A DNA stretch of 6,397 bases. Source: WGAB01 sp964406105 (GTDB lineage Bacteria; Hydrothermota; Hydrothermia; WGAB01). Both the position numbers and the translations under genes were made by a program. The stretch spans positions 1 to 6,397 of the forward strand of contig CAYOQK010000025.1 in assembly GCA_964406105.1 (NCBI GenBank), read 5' to 3'. The notes beneath the pieces are model-generated. The model saw nothing but the letters and a program-made list of their open reading frames with translations, made no database searches and was not told the DNA's origin. Below are positions 1-5,414 of the stretch, piece after piece (within the stretch, counting starts at the first letter, position 1; every line of letters begins with the position of its first letter).

Positions 1-61
1 CTCAAAATTCCGATTTTCGCTTAACTCAAGCCATAGATTTCCTCGCCCAGCCTCGCCAGAT

Positions 62-87
62 ACTTCTAAGGAGCAGGACTTCGGAGC
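62..87 (+). repeat. 26-bp direct repeat, copy 1
   Basis: This copy begins ACTTCTAAGGAGCAGG and ends CTTCGGAGC. It matches 141-166 at 25 of 26 positions (A at 78, G at 157), with a period of 79 bp. The strand is arbitrary. The CTTC-TAA-GGAG mini-hairpin (63-73) is kept, but the second hairpin that copy 2 can form is broken here by the A at 78 and the flanking base at 88. Confidence 0.8.
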
Positions 88-134
88 GATACGAGTGACT
101 GTGACCGAACGCCCAAGAAGGGAGGAGCGGCTCA

Positions 135-191
135 CCAAGCACTTCTAAGGAGCAGGGCTTCGGAGCCGCAAGGTCCATAAGACCTGCTTGG
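135..191 (+). other. Potential small cloverleaf RNA fold, not a recognisable tRNA
   Basis: A perfect 7-bp outer stem pairs CCAAGCA (135-141) with TGCTTGG (185-191). It encloses three 4-bp hairpins: CTTC/GGAG with loop TAA (142-152), GGCT/AGCC with loop TCGG (156-167), and GGTC/GACC with a 5-nt loop (172-184). Nearly every base is paired or in a short loop. At 57 nt it is shorter than a tRNA, and it has no GTTCRA-type T-loop, so I do not call it one. Hairpin 1 contains a U-G pair that would become C-A on the other strand, which slightly favours plus-strand RNA. The sister repeat at 62-87 keeps neither the outer stem nor hairpin 2. The fold could therefore be chance in GC-rich DNA. Confidence 0.3.
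141..166 (+). repeat. 26-bp direct repeat, copy 2
   Basis: This is the second copy of the 62-87 repeat, with one mismatch. It lies inside the potential cloverleaf at 135-191 and supplies that fold's first hairpin and most of its second. Confidence 0.8.
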
Positions 192-192
192 A

Positions 193-217
193 TATCCTGT
201 TTTCCTATCGCGGTTTC
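193..217 (+). repeat. 25-bp direct repeat, copy 1
   Basis: The shared core is TATCC-GTTTTCCT-TC-CGGTTTC. It matches 258-282 at 22 of 25 positions, with differences at 198, 207 and 210, and a period of 65 bp. The strand is arbitrary. Confidence 0.75.
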
Positions 218-257
218 GGCATATGGGATTGGTGTCCTCGTTTGGGTGGAGTTTCGG

Positions 258-282
258 TATCCCGTTTTCCTGTCACGGTTTC
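258..282 (+). repeat. 25-bp direct repeat, copy 2
   Basis: This is the second copy of the 193-217 repeat (22 of 25 identical). It ends 15 bp before the stop codon of the minus-strand synthetase gene. Both copies are followed within a few bases by CAT. Confidence 0.75.
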
Positions 283-297
283 AGAGCATCCGGATGG

Positions 298-2262
298 TCA
301 GGAGGAGCGGAGGGCCTGGACCTCTTTCAAAACCTCGGGGTTGACCAGGGCGGAGAGGTCGCCTGGGGGTTCTCCCAAGAAAACCCGGCGAAGCACCCGC
401 CGCATCACCTTGGCGTTCCGGGTTTTGGGAAGATCACTCAAGACATACACTGCCGCAGGCTGCAAGGCTTTGCCCATCCTTTGGGCAATCCATTGTTGGA
501 TCTCCTGCCGCAAATCCTCGGAAGCGGCCATGCCGGGTTTCAACACCACGAACACCACGGGCACCTCGCCCTTCACCTGATGGGGCATCCCAATCACAGC
601 GGCCTCCTGCACTGCAGGGTGTTCCACCGCTACAGACTCCATTTCCGCCGGCCCCAGGCGTTTGCCTGCCACCTTCAGCGTGTCATCGGCCCGACCCAAG
701 ATGTAAAAGTTCCCTTCCGAATCCTTCAGGGCCAAGTCGCCGTGATCCCAGAGGCCTGGGAACCGCTGCCAATAGGTTTGCAAATACCGATCAGGCTCTT
801 GCCAGAACCCCCGGGTCATTCCAGGGTTCACATTGCGGATCACCAGATACCCCGGTTCACCCACCACGGGGTTTCCGTTTTCGTCCACCACATCGGCATC
901 CACCCCAGGCACCACGGTGTTAAACGAGGCGGGTTTTAGAGGACGCATCACGGTGCAGCCCAGGATTCCGCCGGAGATCTCGGTCCCTCCCGAATAGTTG
1001 ACGATGGGGGCTCGGCCTTTGCCCACGTGCCGAAGGGTCCACCGCCAGGGTTCGGGGTTCCAGGGTTCGCCGGTGGATCCCAGGATTCGCAAATCCTCCA
1101 ACGGATAAGCCTCAGGCACCTCGGTCCCGTAGGGCATCACGGCCCGAATCAACGTGGGGGCCAAACCAGCCACTGTTACCCGATGCCGTTGCCAGAGCTC
1201 CCACAGTTTGCCGGGATGGGGGTGCGTGGGCGATCCCTCGTACAGCACCATGGTGGCGCGGTTCAGCAAGGCTCCCAGGATCAGCCACGGGCCCATCATC
1301 CAGCCGATGTCGGTGAGCCAGTAGAGGCGATCGCTCGTCCTCAGGTCAAACAGGTGGTACAAGTCCTGGGCGGCCTTCAGGGGAAACCCGGCGTGCACGT
1401 GGACGGTGCCCTTGGGCCGTCCGGTGGTCCCCGAGGTGTAAATGAGCATGAAGGGATGATCGGCCTCAAAGGCCTGGGGCCGAGGCACGGGCCACCGGGG
1501 AGCCGGAAGTCGCTCGTGGAGCCAGGTTTCGTTAGGTTGGAGGGCCACCTCCTGCCGCCGGAACCGCACAATCCATCGGGATACAGGAGGCACCAAGCCT
1601 TGAACGGCTTCACGGACCACGGCCAGAAGATCCACGAATTTCCCGTTCCGAAGGAACCCGGGGGTTTGGATCAAAAGGCGGGCTCCGGAGGCCTGGAGCC
1701 GAACACGCACCGCTTCGGGCCCGAAACCGGAAAACAGGGGCACGGCGATGGCGCCCAGCCGGGCCACCGCCAACAGGGCAATGGCCACCTCCGGGATCAT
1801 CGGCAATAGCAGGGCCACCCGATCGCCGGGCCGTAATCCGGCTTCGGCGAGGGCCCGGGCCCAGCGGTCCACCTCTGTTAGCAGGTCCTGATAGGTAAGG
1901 GTGCGGACAGGGCCGTCCTCACCCTCCCAAAGCACCGCAACGTGCTGAGCGAACCCTCGGGCCACGGGTTCGTCCAGGGCACTCTCCGTAAGATTCAAAC
2001 GGCCGCCCACAAACCATCGGGCCCAGGGTTTTCCAGATGAAAGATCCAGCACCTTTTGGAAGGGCGTTTGCCACACCACTCCAAGGTCTTCTAAGGTGGA
2101 CTTCCAAAAGGCCTCAGGATCTTCAAGAGACCACGCCAAGAATTCATCATAGGTAGAAAAACCGTGCTTGCGAAGGACCCGGGCCAAGTTGGAGGTTTCA
2201 AAGGCCCACGCCGGGGGATACCATGCGGGGGATGCCTGGGTGTGATCCTCTGGTGCTGCCAT
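298..2262 (-). CDS. AMP-forming acyl-CoA synthetase, acetyl-CoA synthetase-like (ANL superfamily)
   Basis: The 654-aa protein should activate a carboxylic acid with ATP to an acyl-adenylate and transfer it to CoA in the cytoplasm. An ACAS-type N-terminal region (about 36-95) precedes the AMP-binding domain. Visible motifs are the P-loop YTSGTTGRPKG (275-285), YWLTDIGWMMG (314-324), GSTGEPW (395-401), the adenine/substrate motif NYSGGTEI (422-429), HGD (507-509) and RADD (524-527). The C-terminal lid carries VAGKRLGPAEME (531-542) and LPKTRNAKVMRR (611-622), with the likely catalytic lysine K618. Length and architecture fit acetyl-CoA synthetase (about 650 aa). Where acetate enzymes have the pocket-closing Trp (WWQTE), I align Gly425, so a substrate larger than acetate is plausible. 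The gene is divergent from the ThiD gene. No good Shine-Dalgarno precedes the ATG; TACCAT lies 8 nt before it. The family is certain, the substrate is not. Confidence 0.93.
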   Translation of the reverse strand: MAAPEDHTQASPAWYPPAWAFETSNLARVLRKHGFSTYDEFLAWSLEDPEAFWKSTLEDLGVVWQTPFQKVLDLSSGKPWARWFVGGRLNLTESALDEPVARGFAQHVAVLWEGEDGPVRTLTYQDLLTEVDRWARALAEAGLRPGDRVALLLPMIPEVAIALLAVARLGAIAVPLFSGFGPEAVRVRLQASGARLLIQTPGFLRNGKFVDLLAVVREAVQGLVPPVSRWIVRFRRQEVALQPNETWLHERLPAPRWPVPRPQAFEADHPFMLIYTSGTTGRPKGTVHVHAGFPLKAAQDLYHLFDLRTSDRLYWLTDIGWMMGPWLILGALLNRATMVLYEGSPTHPHPGKLWELWQRHRVTVAGLAPTLIRAVMPYGTEVPEAYPLEDLRILGSTGEPWNPEPWRWTLRHVGKGRAPIVNYSGGTEISGGILGCTVMRPLKPASFNTVVPGVDADVVDENGNPVVGEPGYLVIRNVNPGMTRGFWQEPDRYLQTYWQRFPGLWDHGDLALKDSEGNFYILGRADDTLKVAGKRLGPAEMESVAVEHPAVQEAAVIGMPHQVKGEVPVVFVVLKPGMAASEDLRQEIQQWIAQRMGKALQPAAVYVLSDLPKTRNAKVMRRVLRRVFLGEPPGDLSALVNPEVLKEVQALRSS

Positions 2263-2269
2263 CGGCCTT

Positions 2270-2275
2270 ATGGTA
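2270..2275 (-). promoter_or_regulatory. Weak candidate -10 box for the acyl-CoA synthetase gene
   Basis: Read on the minus strand this is TACCAT, a TANNNT-type -10 ending 8 nt before the ATG. That spacing resembles the stronger TATAAT boxes elsewhere in the window and would give a leaderless or near-leaderless mRNA. A perfect TTGACA lies at 2283-2288 on the same strand, but it is only 7 nt from this box, far short of the usual 16-18, so the two do not form a standard promoter. Confidence 0.3.
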
Positions 2276-2358
2276 CAGCCCCTGTCAAGTGCCCGGTGCC
2301 GGGTGAAAAACCCAGCATCAGGAAACGAGGCAGGTGCCCTTTCGCGGCTTCAGGAGCC

Positions 2359-2373
2359 ACCCATGGGATGGGT
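2359..2373. promoter_or_regulatory. Inverted repeat, possible operator
   Basis: Perfect 6-bp arms, ACCCAT and ATGGGT, flank a 3-bp spacer, GGG. The repeat lies about 70-90 bp upstream of the ThiD -10 box and 97 bp from the synthetase start. A divergent control region is a natural place for a dimeric regulator to bind, but one 6-bp inverted repeat in about 200 bp can easily arise by chance. Confidence 0.25.
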
Positions 2374-2442
2374 AGAGGAGGGCTTTTTCGCCAGCTCTGT
2401 TTTCATCAACGACCCAATCAAGCGGTACCTGGGGCTTCAGGG

Positions 2443-2451
2443 TGGTATAAT
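2443..2451 (+). promoter_or_regulatory. Extended -10 promoter giving a leaderless ThiD-fusion mRNA
   Basis: TGG-TATAAT is a perfect -10 hexamer (2446-2451) with the TGn extension at 2443-2445. The hexamer ends 6 nt before the A of the ATG at 2458, so a start site 7 nt downstream of the box falls on the start codon itself. No TTGACA-like -35 is visible 16-18 bp upstream, which suits an extended -10 promoter. There is no Shine-Dalgarno in the 12 nt before the ATG. Together these predict a leaderless transcript and support the choice of ATG 2458. Confidence 0.7.
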
Positions 2452-2457
2452 TTCAGC

Positions 2458-3606
2458 ATGCAAAAGAACGCTCAACTCCAAGGAATTCCGCGGGTTTTGA
2501 CCATTGCCGGAAGCGATTCCGGTGGCGGCGCAGGAATCCAAGCGGACCTCAAAACCTATTTGGCCCATAAGGTTTTTGGCATGTCGGCCATCACCTCGGT
2601 AACCGCCCAGAACACCCAAGGGGTATTGGGTATCCACGACCTCCCGCCCGACTTTGTGGCCCTCCAGATCCGTGCGGTGCTGGACGACATCGGCACCCAG
2701 GTGGTCAAAACCGGCATGCTCTCCAACGCCGAGATCATCCGCGCGGTGGCCCACACCCTCCGGGAGTATGAGATTCCGTACATCGTGGTGGACCCTGTAA
2801 TGCGGGCCAAGGGGGGCGATCCCCTGCTGCAACCGGAAGCCCAAGAGGCCCTAATCCAGGAGATGTTGCCCCTGGCCACGGTGGTGACCCCCAACCTGCC
2901 CGAAGCCGAGGCCCTTACCCAGATGGAAATCCGGTCTCTGCAGGAGATGAAGGAAGCCGCGCGCAGGATCCACAGGATGGGCCCGCGTTTCGTCCTGGTA
3001 AAAGGAGGCCACTTGGAATCCTCGGACCGGTCCATTGATCTCCTTTACGACGGTCGGCAGTTCCACCGGTACGAGGCCGATCGGATCCCCACCCGCAACA
3101 CCCACGGCACCGGATGCACCTTCGCCTCGGCCATCGCTGCCAACTTGGCCTTGGGATACTCGGTTCCCGAAGCGGTGGACCGGGCCAAGGCGTATGTCAC
3201 CGGTGCCATCCGCCACAGCCTTCCCTTGGGCAAGGGCCACGGCCCCTTAGACCACAGTTTCCGAATCAAACCCACCCGTGTGGAGTACGATGAGTTCATC
3301 CGACTGGACCTGCGGGTGGGGCGTGTGATCTCCGCCGAACCCCTCAAGGGAGCCCGTGTCCCGGCCTATTGGATGCGGATTGACCTGGGCGAAGCGGGGC
3401 TTCGGCAGTCCAGCGCCCGGCTTACCCGCCGATACCGGCCCGAAGATCTGGTGGGTCGGCTCGTGGTGGTGGTCAACAACTTCCCTCCCAAGATCATCGC
3501 GGGCAAGCGATCGGAGGTGTTGGTATTAGGGGCAATCCCTGAAGAGGGAGACGTGGTCCTGCTCCGGCCCGATGAGGAGGTGGAGCCCGGCACGGCGGTG
3601 GCATAA
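2458..3606 (+). CDS. thiD: ThiD (HMP/HMP-P kinase) fused to a C-terminal CsaA-type tRNA-binding domain
   Basis: The 382-aa protein has two complete domains. Residues about 12-268 are ThiD, which phosphorylates hydroxymethylpyrimidine and then its monophosphate to HMP-PP, the pyrimidine half of thiamin. Motifs are AGSDSGGGAGIQADLKT (17-33), VKTGML (83-88), VVDPVM (110-115), TPNLPEA (144-150), VLVKGGH (179-185), the anion-hole NTHGTGCTFAS with Cys220 (214-224), and the usual ThiD ending GHGPLDH (260-266). After a linker of about 8 residues, 277-382 match CsaA along its whole length: DEFIRLDLRVGRV, QSSARLTRRY, NNFPPKIIAGKRSEVLVLG, GDVVLLRPDEEVEPGT. CsaA is a small dimeric OB-fold protein related to Trbp111 and the MetRS C-terminal domain, reported as an export-related chaperone. 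No stop or frameshift separates the domains. An in-frame GTG at 3280 has no Shine-Dalgarno, so separate CsaA translation looks unlikely. What the fusion does is unknown. Confidence 0.93.
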   Translation: MQKNAQLQGIPRVLTIAGSDSGGGAGIQADLKTYLAHKVFGMSAITSVTAQNTQGVLGIHDLPPDFVALQIRAVLDDIGTQVVKTGMLSNAEIIRAVAHTLREYEIPYIVVDPVMRAKGGDPLLQPEAQEALIQEMLPLATVVTPNLPEAEALTQMEIRSLQEMKEAARRIHRMGPRFVLVKGGHLESSDRSIDLLYDGRQFHRYEADRIPTRNTHGTGCTFASAIAANLALGYSVPEAVDRAKAYVTGAIRHSLPLGKGHGPLDHSFRIKPTRVEYDEFIRLDLRVGRVISAEPLKGARVPAYWMRIDLGEAGLRQSSARLTRRYRPEDLVGRLVVVVNNFPPKIIAGKRSEVLVLGAIPEEGDVVLLRPDEEVEPGTAVA

Positions 3607-3611
3607 CGGCG

Positions 3612-3617
3612 TATAAT
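3612..3617 (+). promoter_or_regulatory. -10 box in the 23-bp gap before dacA
   Basis: A perfect TATAAT lies between the ThiD-fusion stop (3606) and the dacA ATG (3630). A start site 7 nt downstream would leave a leader of about 6 nt. AAGGA at 3623-3627 resembles a Shine-Dalgarno, but it is only 2 nt from the ATG and would lie at the extreme 5' end of that mRNA. No -35 is visible at 16-18 bp. It probably gives the c-di-AMP operon its own promoter, in addition to any read-through from the ThiD gene. Confidence 0.6.
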
Positions 3618-3629
3618 TGCCCAAGGACC

Positions 3630-4421
3630 ATGGATTTCCTGAAGATCGGGCTTAAGGACCTGCTGGATATCCTCATCGTCTGGGTGCTTTTTTACCAGAT
3701 CCTCAAGCTCTTCCGGGGAACCCGCACCGCATACATCATCTTTGGCCTCACGGGCTTGGCCGTGGTGGCCCTGCTGGCTCAGTTCCTGAACCTGGAGGCC
3801 CTGAATTCCATCATCCAGGGCGTGGAAACGGTGGGGGTCTTGGCCCTCATCATCATCTTTCAACCCGAGATCCGGCGGGTGCTGGCCAACCTGGGCCGCA
3901 CCCCTTGGCTCCGGCGTCTGTTTCGGGAACCCTATCCGGAGATTACCACCGTGCAGGAGGTTTCCCGTGCTGCATTCCAACTGCGAAATATGGGGCTGGG
4001 CGCCTTGATGGTCATTGAGCGACGGGTGGAACTCACCGATCTAATTGAAGAGTCCGGCGTGCGCTTGGACGCCCAGGTGACCGCTCCGCTCCTGGTGTCC
4101 ATTTTCCTGAAAACCTCACCCCTTCACGATGGTGCGGTGATCATTCGCCAGAACCGGGTGGTGGCAGCCCGGGTGATCTTGCCCCTCTACTCCGGTGCCC
4201 ATCCGTTGCCTGAGGAACTGGGCACTCGCCACAAGGCCGCCATGGGGGTGATGGAACACAGCGATGCTGTGGTGGTCGTGGTGTCCGAAGAACGCAACGA
4301 GGTACGGCTGGGCCACGATCTTCAACTGGAACGCATTGATACCGAAGTGGCCTTGATCCAGAAACTCAAAGCCCTGCTGATCCCCGAAACCGAAGAGGTG
4401 GGAGAAAGCGTTGCGGCGTAA
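3630..4421 (+). CDS. dacA: Membrane diadenylate cyclase, c-di-AMP synthase (CdaA/DacA)
   Basis: The 263-aa enzyme condenses two ATP into cyclic di-AMP, a second messenger linked to potassium balance, osmotic control and cell-wall homeostasis. About three N-terminal membrane segments (roughly 10-28, 34-53, 64-79) are followed by FQPEIRR (77-83), then the DAC/DisA_N domain. Both signature motifs are present: HDGA at 166-169 (active-site Asp167) and GTRHKAA at 198-204, where many family members have GTRHRAA. Length and layout match CdaA (about 270 aa) and differ from DisA, which has extra C-terminal DNA-binding domains. ATG 3630 is supported by the TATAAT box just upstream and by the membrane segment starting about residue 10. 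The end overlaps cdaR by 11 nt, and that gene's ribosome-binding site lies inside dacA. Function is secure from motifs plus neighbour. Confidence 0.95.
   Translation: MDFLKIGLKDLLDILIVWVLFYQILKLFRGTRTAYIIFGLTGLAVVALLAQFLNLEALNSIIQGVETVGVLALIIIFQPEIRRVLANLGRTPWLRRLFREPYPEITTVQEVSRAAFQLRNMGLGALMVIERRVELTDLIEESGVRLDAQVTAPLLVSIFLKTSPLHDGAVIIRQNRVVAARVILPLYSGAHPLPEELGTRHKAAMGVMEHSDAVVVVVSEERNEVRLGHDLQLERIDTEVALIQKLKALLIPETEEVGESVAA
4400..4404 (+). promoter_or_regulatory. Shine-Dalgarno within dacA setting the TTG start of cdaR
   Basis: GGGAG lies 6 nt before TTG 4411, inside the last codons of dacA. It is the clearest ribosome-binding site in the window and the reason for choosing the TTG. The arrangement implies translational coupling of cdaR to dacA. 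Confidence 0.6.
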
Positions 4422-5412
4422 ACGTCGGAAATCCAAACCGCGAGCCTTGCCCCGGATCTTCCGGGTGCCCCGGCCGGTGCATCCCCCTGAACCCCGGGGC
4501 TGGAACCTGGGGCTCAAACTCTTTTCCCTGTTCCTTGCTGTGCTCCTGTGGTTCCACGTGCGCACCGATCGGGTGTACACCGTGGAACGCCAGATCCCAC
4601 TGGAGTTCCTCAAACCCGCGGATACGCTGGTGATCGTGGGCAATCTCCCCGATCACGTGAACCTGCAGATCCGCGCCACCGGCAAAGCCCTTCTGGTGTT
4701 GGCCTTTGACCATCCCCGGATGGTGGTGGACCTTCGGCATCTGGAACCCCGCCGCAAGGCACGCATCAGCCTGACACCGGAAAACTTCCGGTATCCCGAC
4801 TTCCTCAACCTGGAGGTCCTGCGGATTGAACCCCAGGAACTGGTGGTGCTGGCCGATTACCGGCTCCGGAAACGGGTTCCGGTGCACGTCCGGTTGGAAG
4901 GGGCCCCGGCCGATGGCTTCGTGGTTACCCGGATTCAAGCTCAACCGGACTCCGTTTGGTTGGTGGGCGCCGCCACCTACGTGCGGAAACAGCGGCGGCT
5001 GTACACCGAACCCGTACCCATTGAGGGTGCCCGCAAAAACCTGCGGCAAAAGGTGGCCCTGGAGGTGCCCGATGCCCCTTACCTTGCGGCCGAGCCCGAC
5101 CGCGTAGAGGTGATCATCACAGTGGAACCCCTGGAACGCCGCACCTACACCCTACCCGTGCACATCAAAGCACCCCGCTCCCAACGGTACGTGCTTACCG
5201 CAGAGCCCGATTCGGTGACCGTCACCCTGGAGGGCGCCCGCAGCCTGCTGGATACCCTGTCGGCCGAAGGGATCCAGGCCCGGGTGCGAATCTGGAAACT
5301 CAGTGAGGGCTTCTACCGGGTGCCGGTCCAGGTGATCCGCCCGCGCACCGTGCGTGTGGTGTCCTTGGAGCCCGACACGGTCAAGGTCATCGCCCGCCGA
5401 AGCCGCCGATAG
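4411..5412 (+). CDS. cdaR: YbbR-domain membrane protein, CdaR-type regulator of the diadenylate cyclase
   Basis: The 333-aa protein should sit in the membrane with its bulk outside the cytoplasm, where CdaR proteins contact and modulate CdaA. A very basic N-terminus (residues 2-30, many Arg/Lys) precedes one membrane helix (about 31-48, WNLGLKLFSLFLAVLLWF), which acts as an uncleaved anchor with the N-terminus inside. The rest forms about three YbbR repeats (roughly 56-148, 153-238, 245-328), marked by a recurring EP-x-x-V signature: EPQELVV (140), QPDSVWL (178), EPDRVEV (228), EPDSVTV (265), EPDTVKV (320). It is shorter than the four-repeat Bacillus protein. It starts with TTG, overlaps dacA by 11 nt and has an internal Shine-Dalgarno. 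No other in-frame start with a good ribosome site is apparent. Identification rests on the YbbR pattern and on adjacency to dacA. Confidence 0.88.
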   Translation: MRRKRRKSKPRALPRIFRVPRPVHPPEPRGWNLGLKLFSLFLAVLLWFHVRTDRVYTVERQIPLEFLKPADTLVIVGNLPDHVNLQIRATGKALLVLAFDHPRMVVDLRHLEPRRKARISLTPENFRYPDFLNLEVLRIEPQELVVLADYRLRKRVPVHVRLEGAPADGFVVTRIQAQPDSVWLVGAATYVRKQRRLYTEPVPIEGARKNLRQKVALEVPDAPYLAAEPDRVEVIITVEPLERRTYTLPVHIKAPRSQRYVLTAEPDSVTVTLEGARSLLDTLSAEGIQARVRIWKLSEGFYRVPVQVIRPRTVRVVSLEPDTVKVIARRSRR

Positions 5413-5414
5413 CC

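Larger units (their letters stand above)
1..297. other. Gene-free, repeat-rich left flank downstream of the acyl-CoA synthetase gene
   Basis: I find no convincing coding region on either strand here. The stretch is built largely of short duplicated segments: an imperfect 10-bp tandem pair (41-50 and 51-59), a 26-bp direct repeat (62-87 and 141-166), a 25-bp direct repeat (193-217 and 258-282), and the 10-mer GGAGGAGCGG at 121-130, repeated at 301-310 in the end of the neighbouring gene. A perfect 10-bp palindrome, CATCCGGATG, lies at 287-296, just beyond the stop codon of the minus-strand gene. No hairpin followed by a T-run is visible on the minus strand, so I cannot place an intrinsic terminator for the synthetase gene. 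The region may be an eroded repeat element or a non-coding RNA locus. Confidence 0.6.
2263..2457. other. Divergent intergenic region between the synthetase and ThiD genes
   Basis: These 195 bp carry the start signals of both divergent genes and no credible gene of their own. An open frame continues upstream of the ThiD start to 2164, but it lies antisense to the synthetase N-terminus and its translation resembles nothing. Small inverted repeats are CCCGG-TG-CCGGG (2292-2303), GGG...CCC around an A-run (2301-2313) and ACCCAT-GGG-ATGGGT (2359-2373). I see neither conserved core of a TPP riboswitch (a CTGAGA-type P2/J segment or the downstream pyrophosphate-binding segment), although thiamin genes often carry one. 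Confidence 0.6.

Noticed and set aside
4..17. AAAAT-TCCG-ATTTT hairpin as a terminator
   Set aside because: The stem is five A-T pairs with no GC and is followed by no T-run on either strand. It is too weak to terminate transcription.
62..166. CRISPR array
   Set aside because: There are only two repeat copies, a 53-bp spacer interval longer than usual, no further units and no cas genes in the window.
135..191. tRNA gene
   Set aside because: It has a 7-bp closing stem and three arms, but is only 57 nt, with 4-bp arms, a 3-nt first loop, no D-loop or T-loop consensus and no credible anticodon arm.
223..939. Long plus-strand open frame opposite the synthetase gene (also 1027-1809)
   Set aside because: These are antisense shadows in GC-rich DNA: the translations are low-complexity (rich in His, Gly, Pro), with no motif. 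The minus-strand frame has every family motif of an acyl-CoA synthetase.
2283..2288. Perfect TTGACA on the minus strand as the -35 of the synthetase promoter
   Set aside because: With 17-bp spacing the -10 would overlap the ATG and read CCGATG. The only -10-like box (2270-2275) is just 7 nt away. Probably coincidental unless the true start is further inside the gene.
2164..2457. Open frame upstream of and in frame with the ThiD fusion, allowing a 480-residue protein
   Set aside because: The extra residues resemble no ThiD N-terminus and lie partly antisense to the synthetase gene. ATG 2458 gives a normal ThiD start and sits directly at a perfect extended -10 promoter.
3280..3606. Separate csaA gene starting at in-frame GTG 3280
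   Set aside because: No stop codon separates it from ThiD and no Shine-Dalgarno or TATAAT precedes the GTG. An internal start remains possible but is unsupported.
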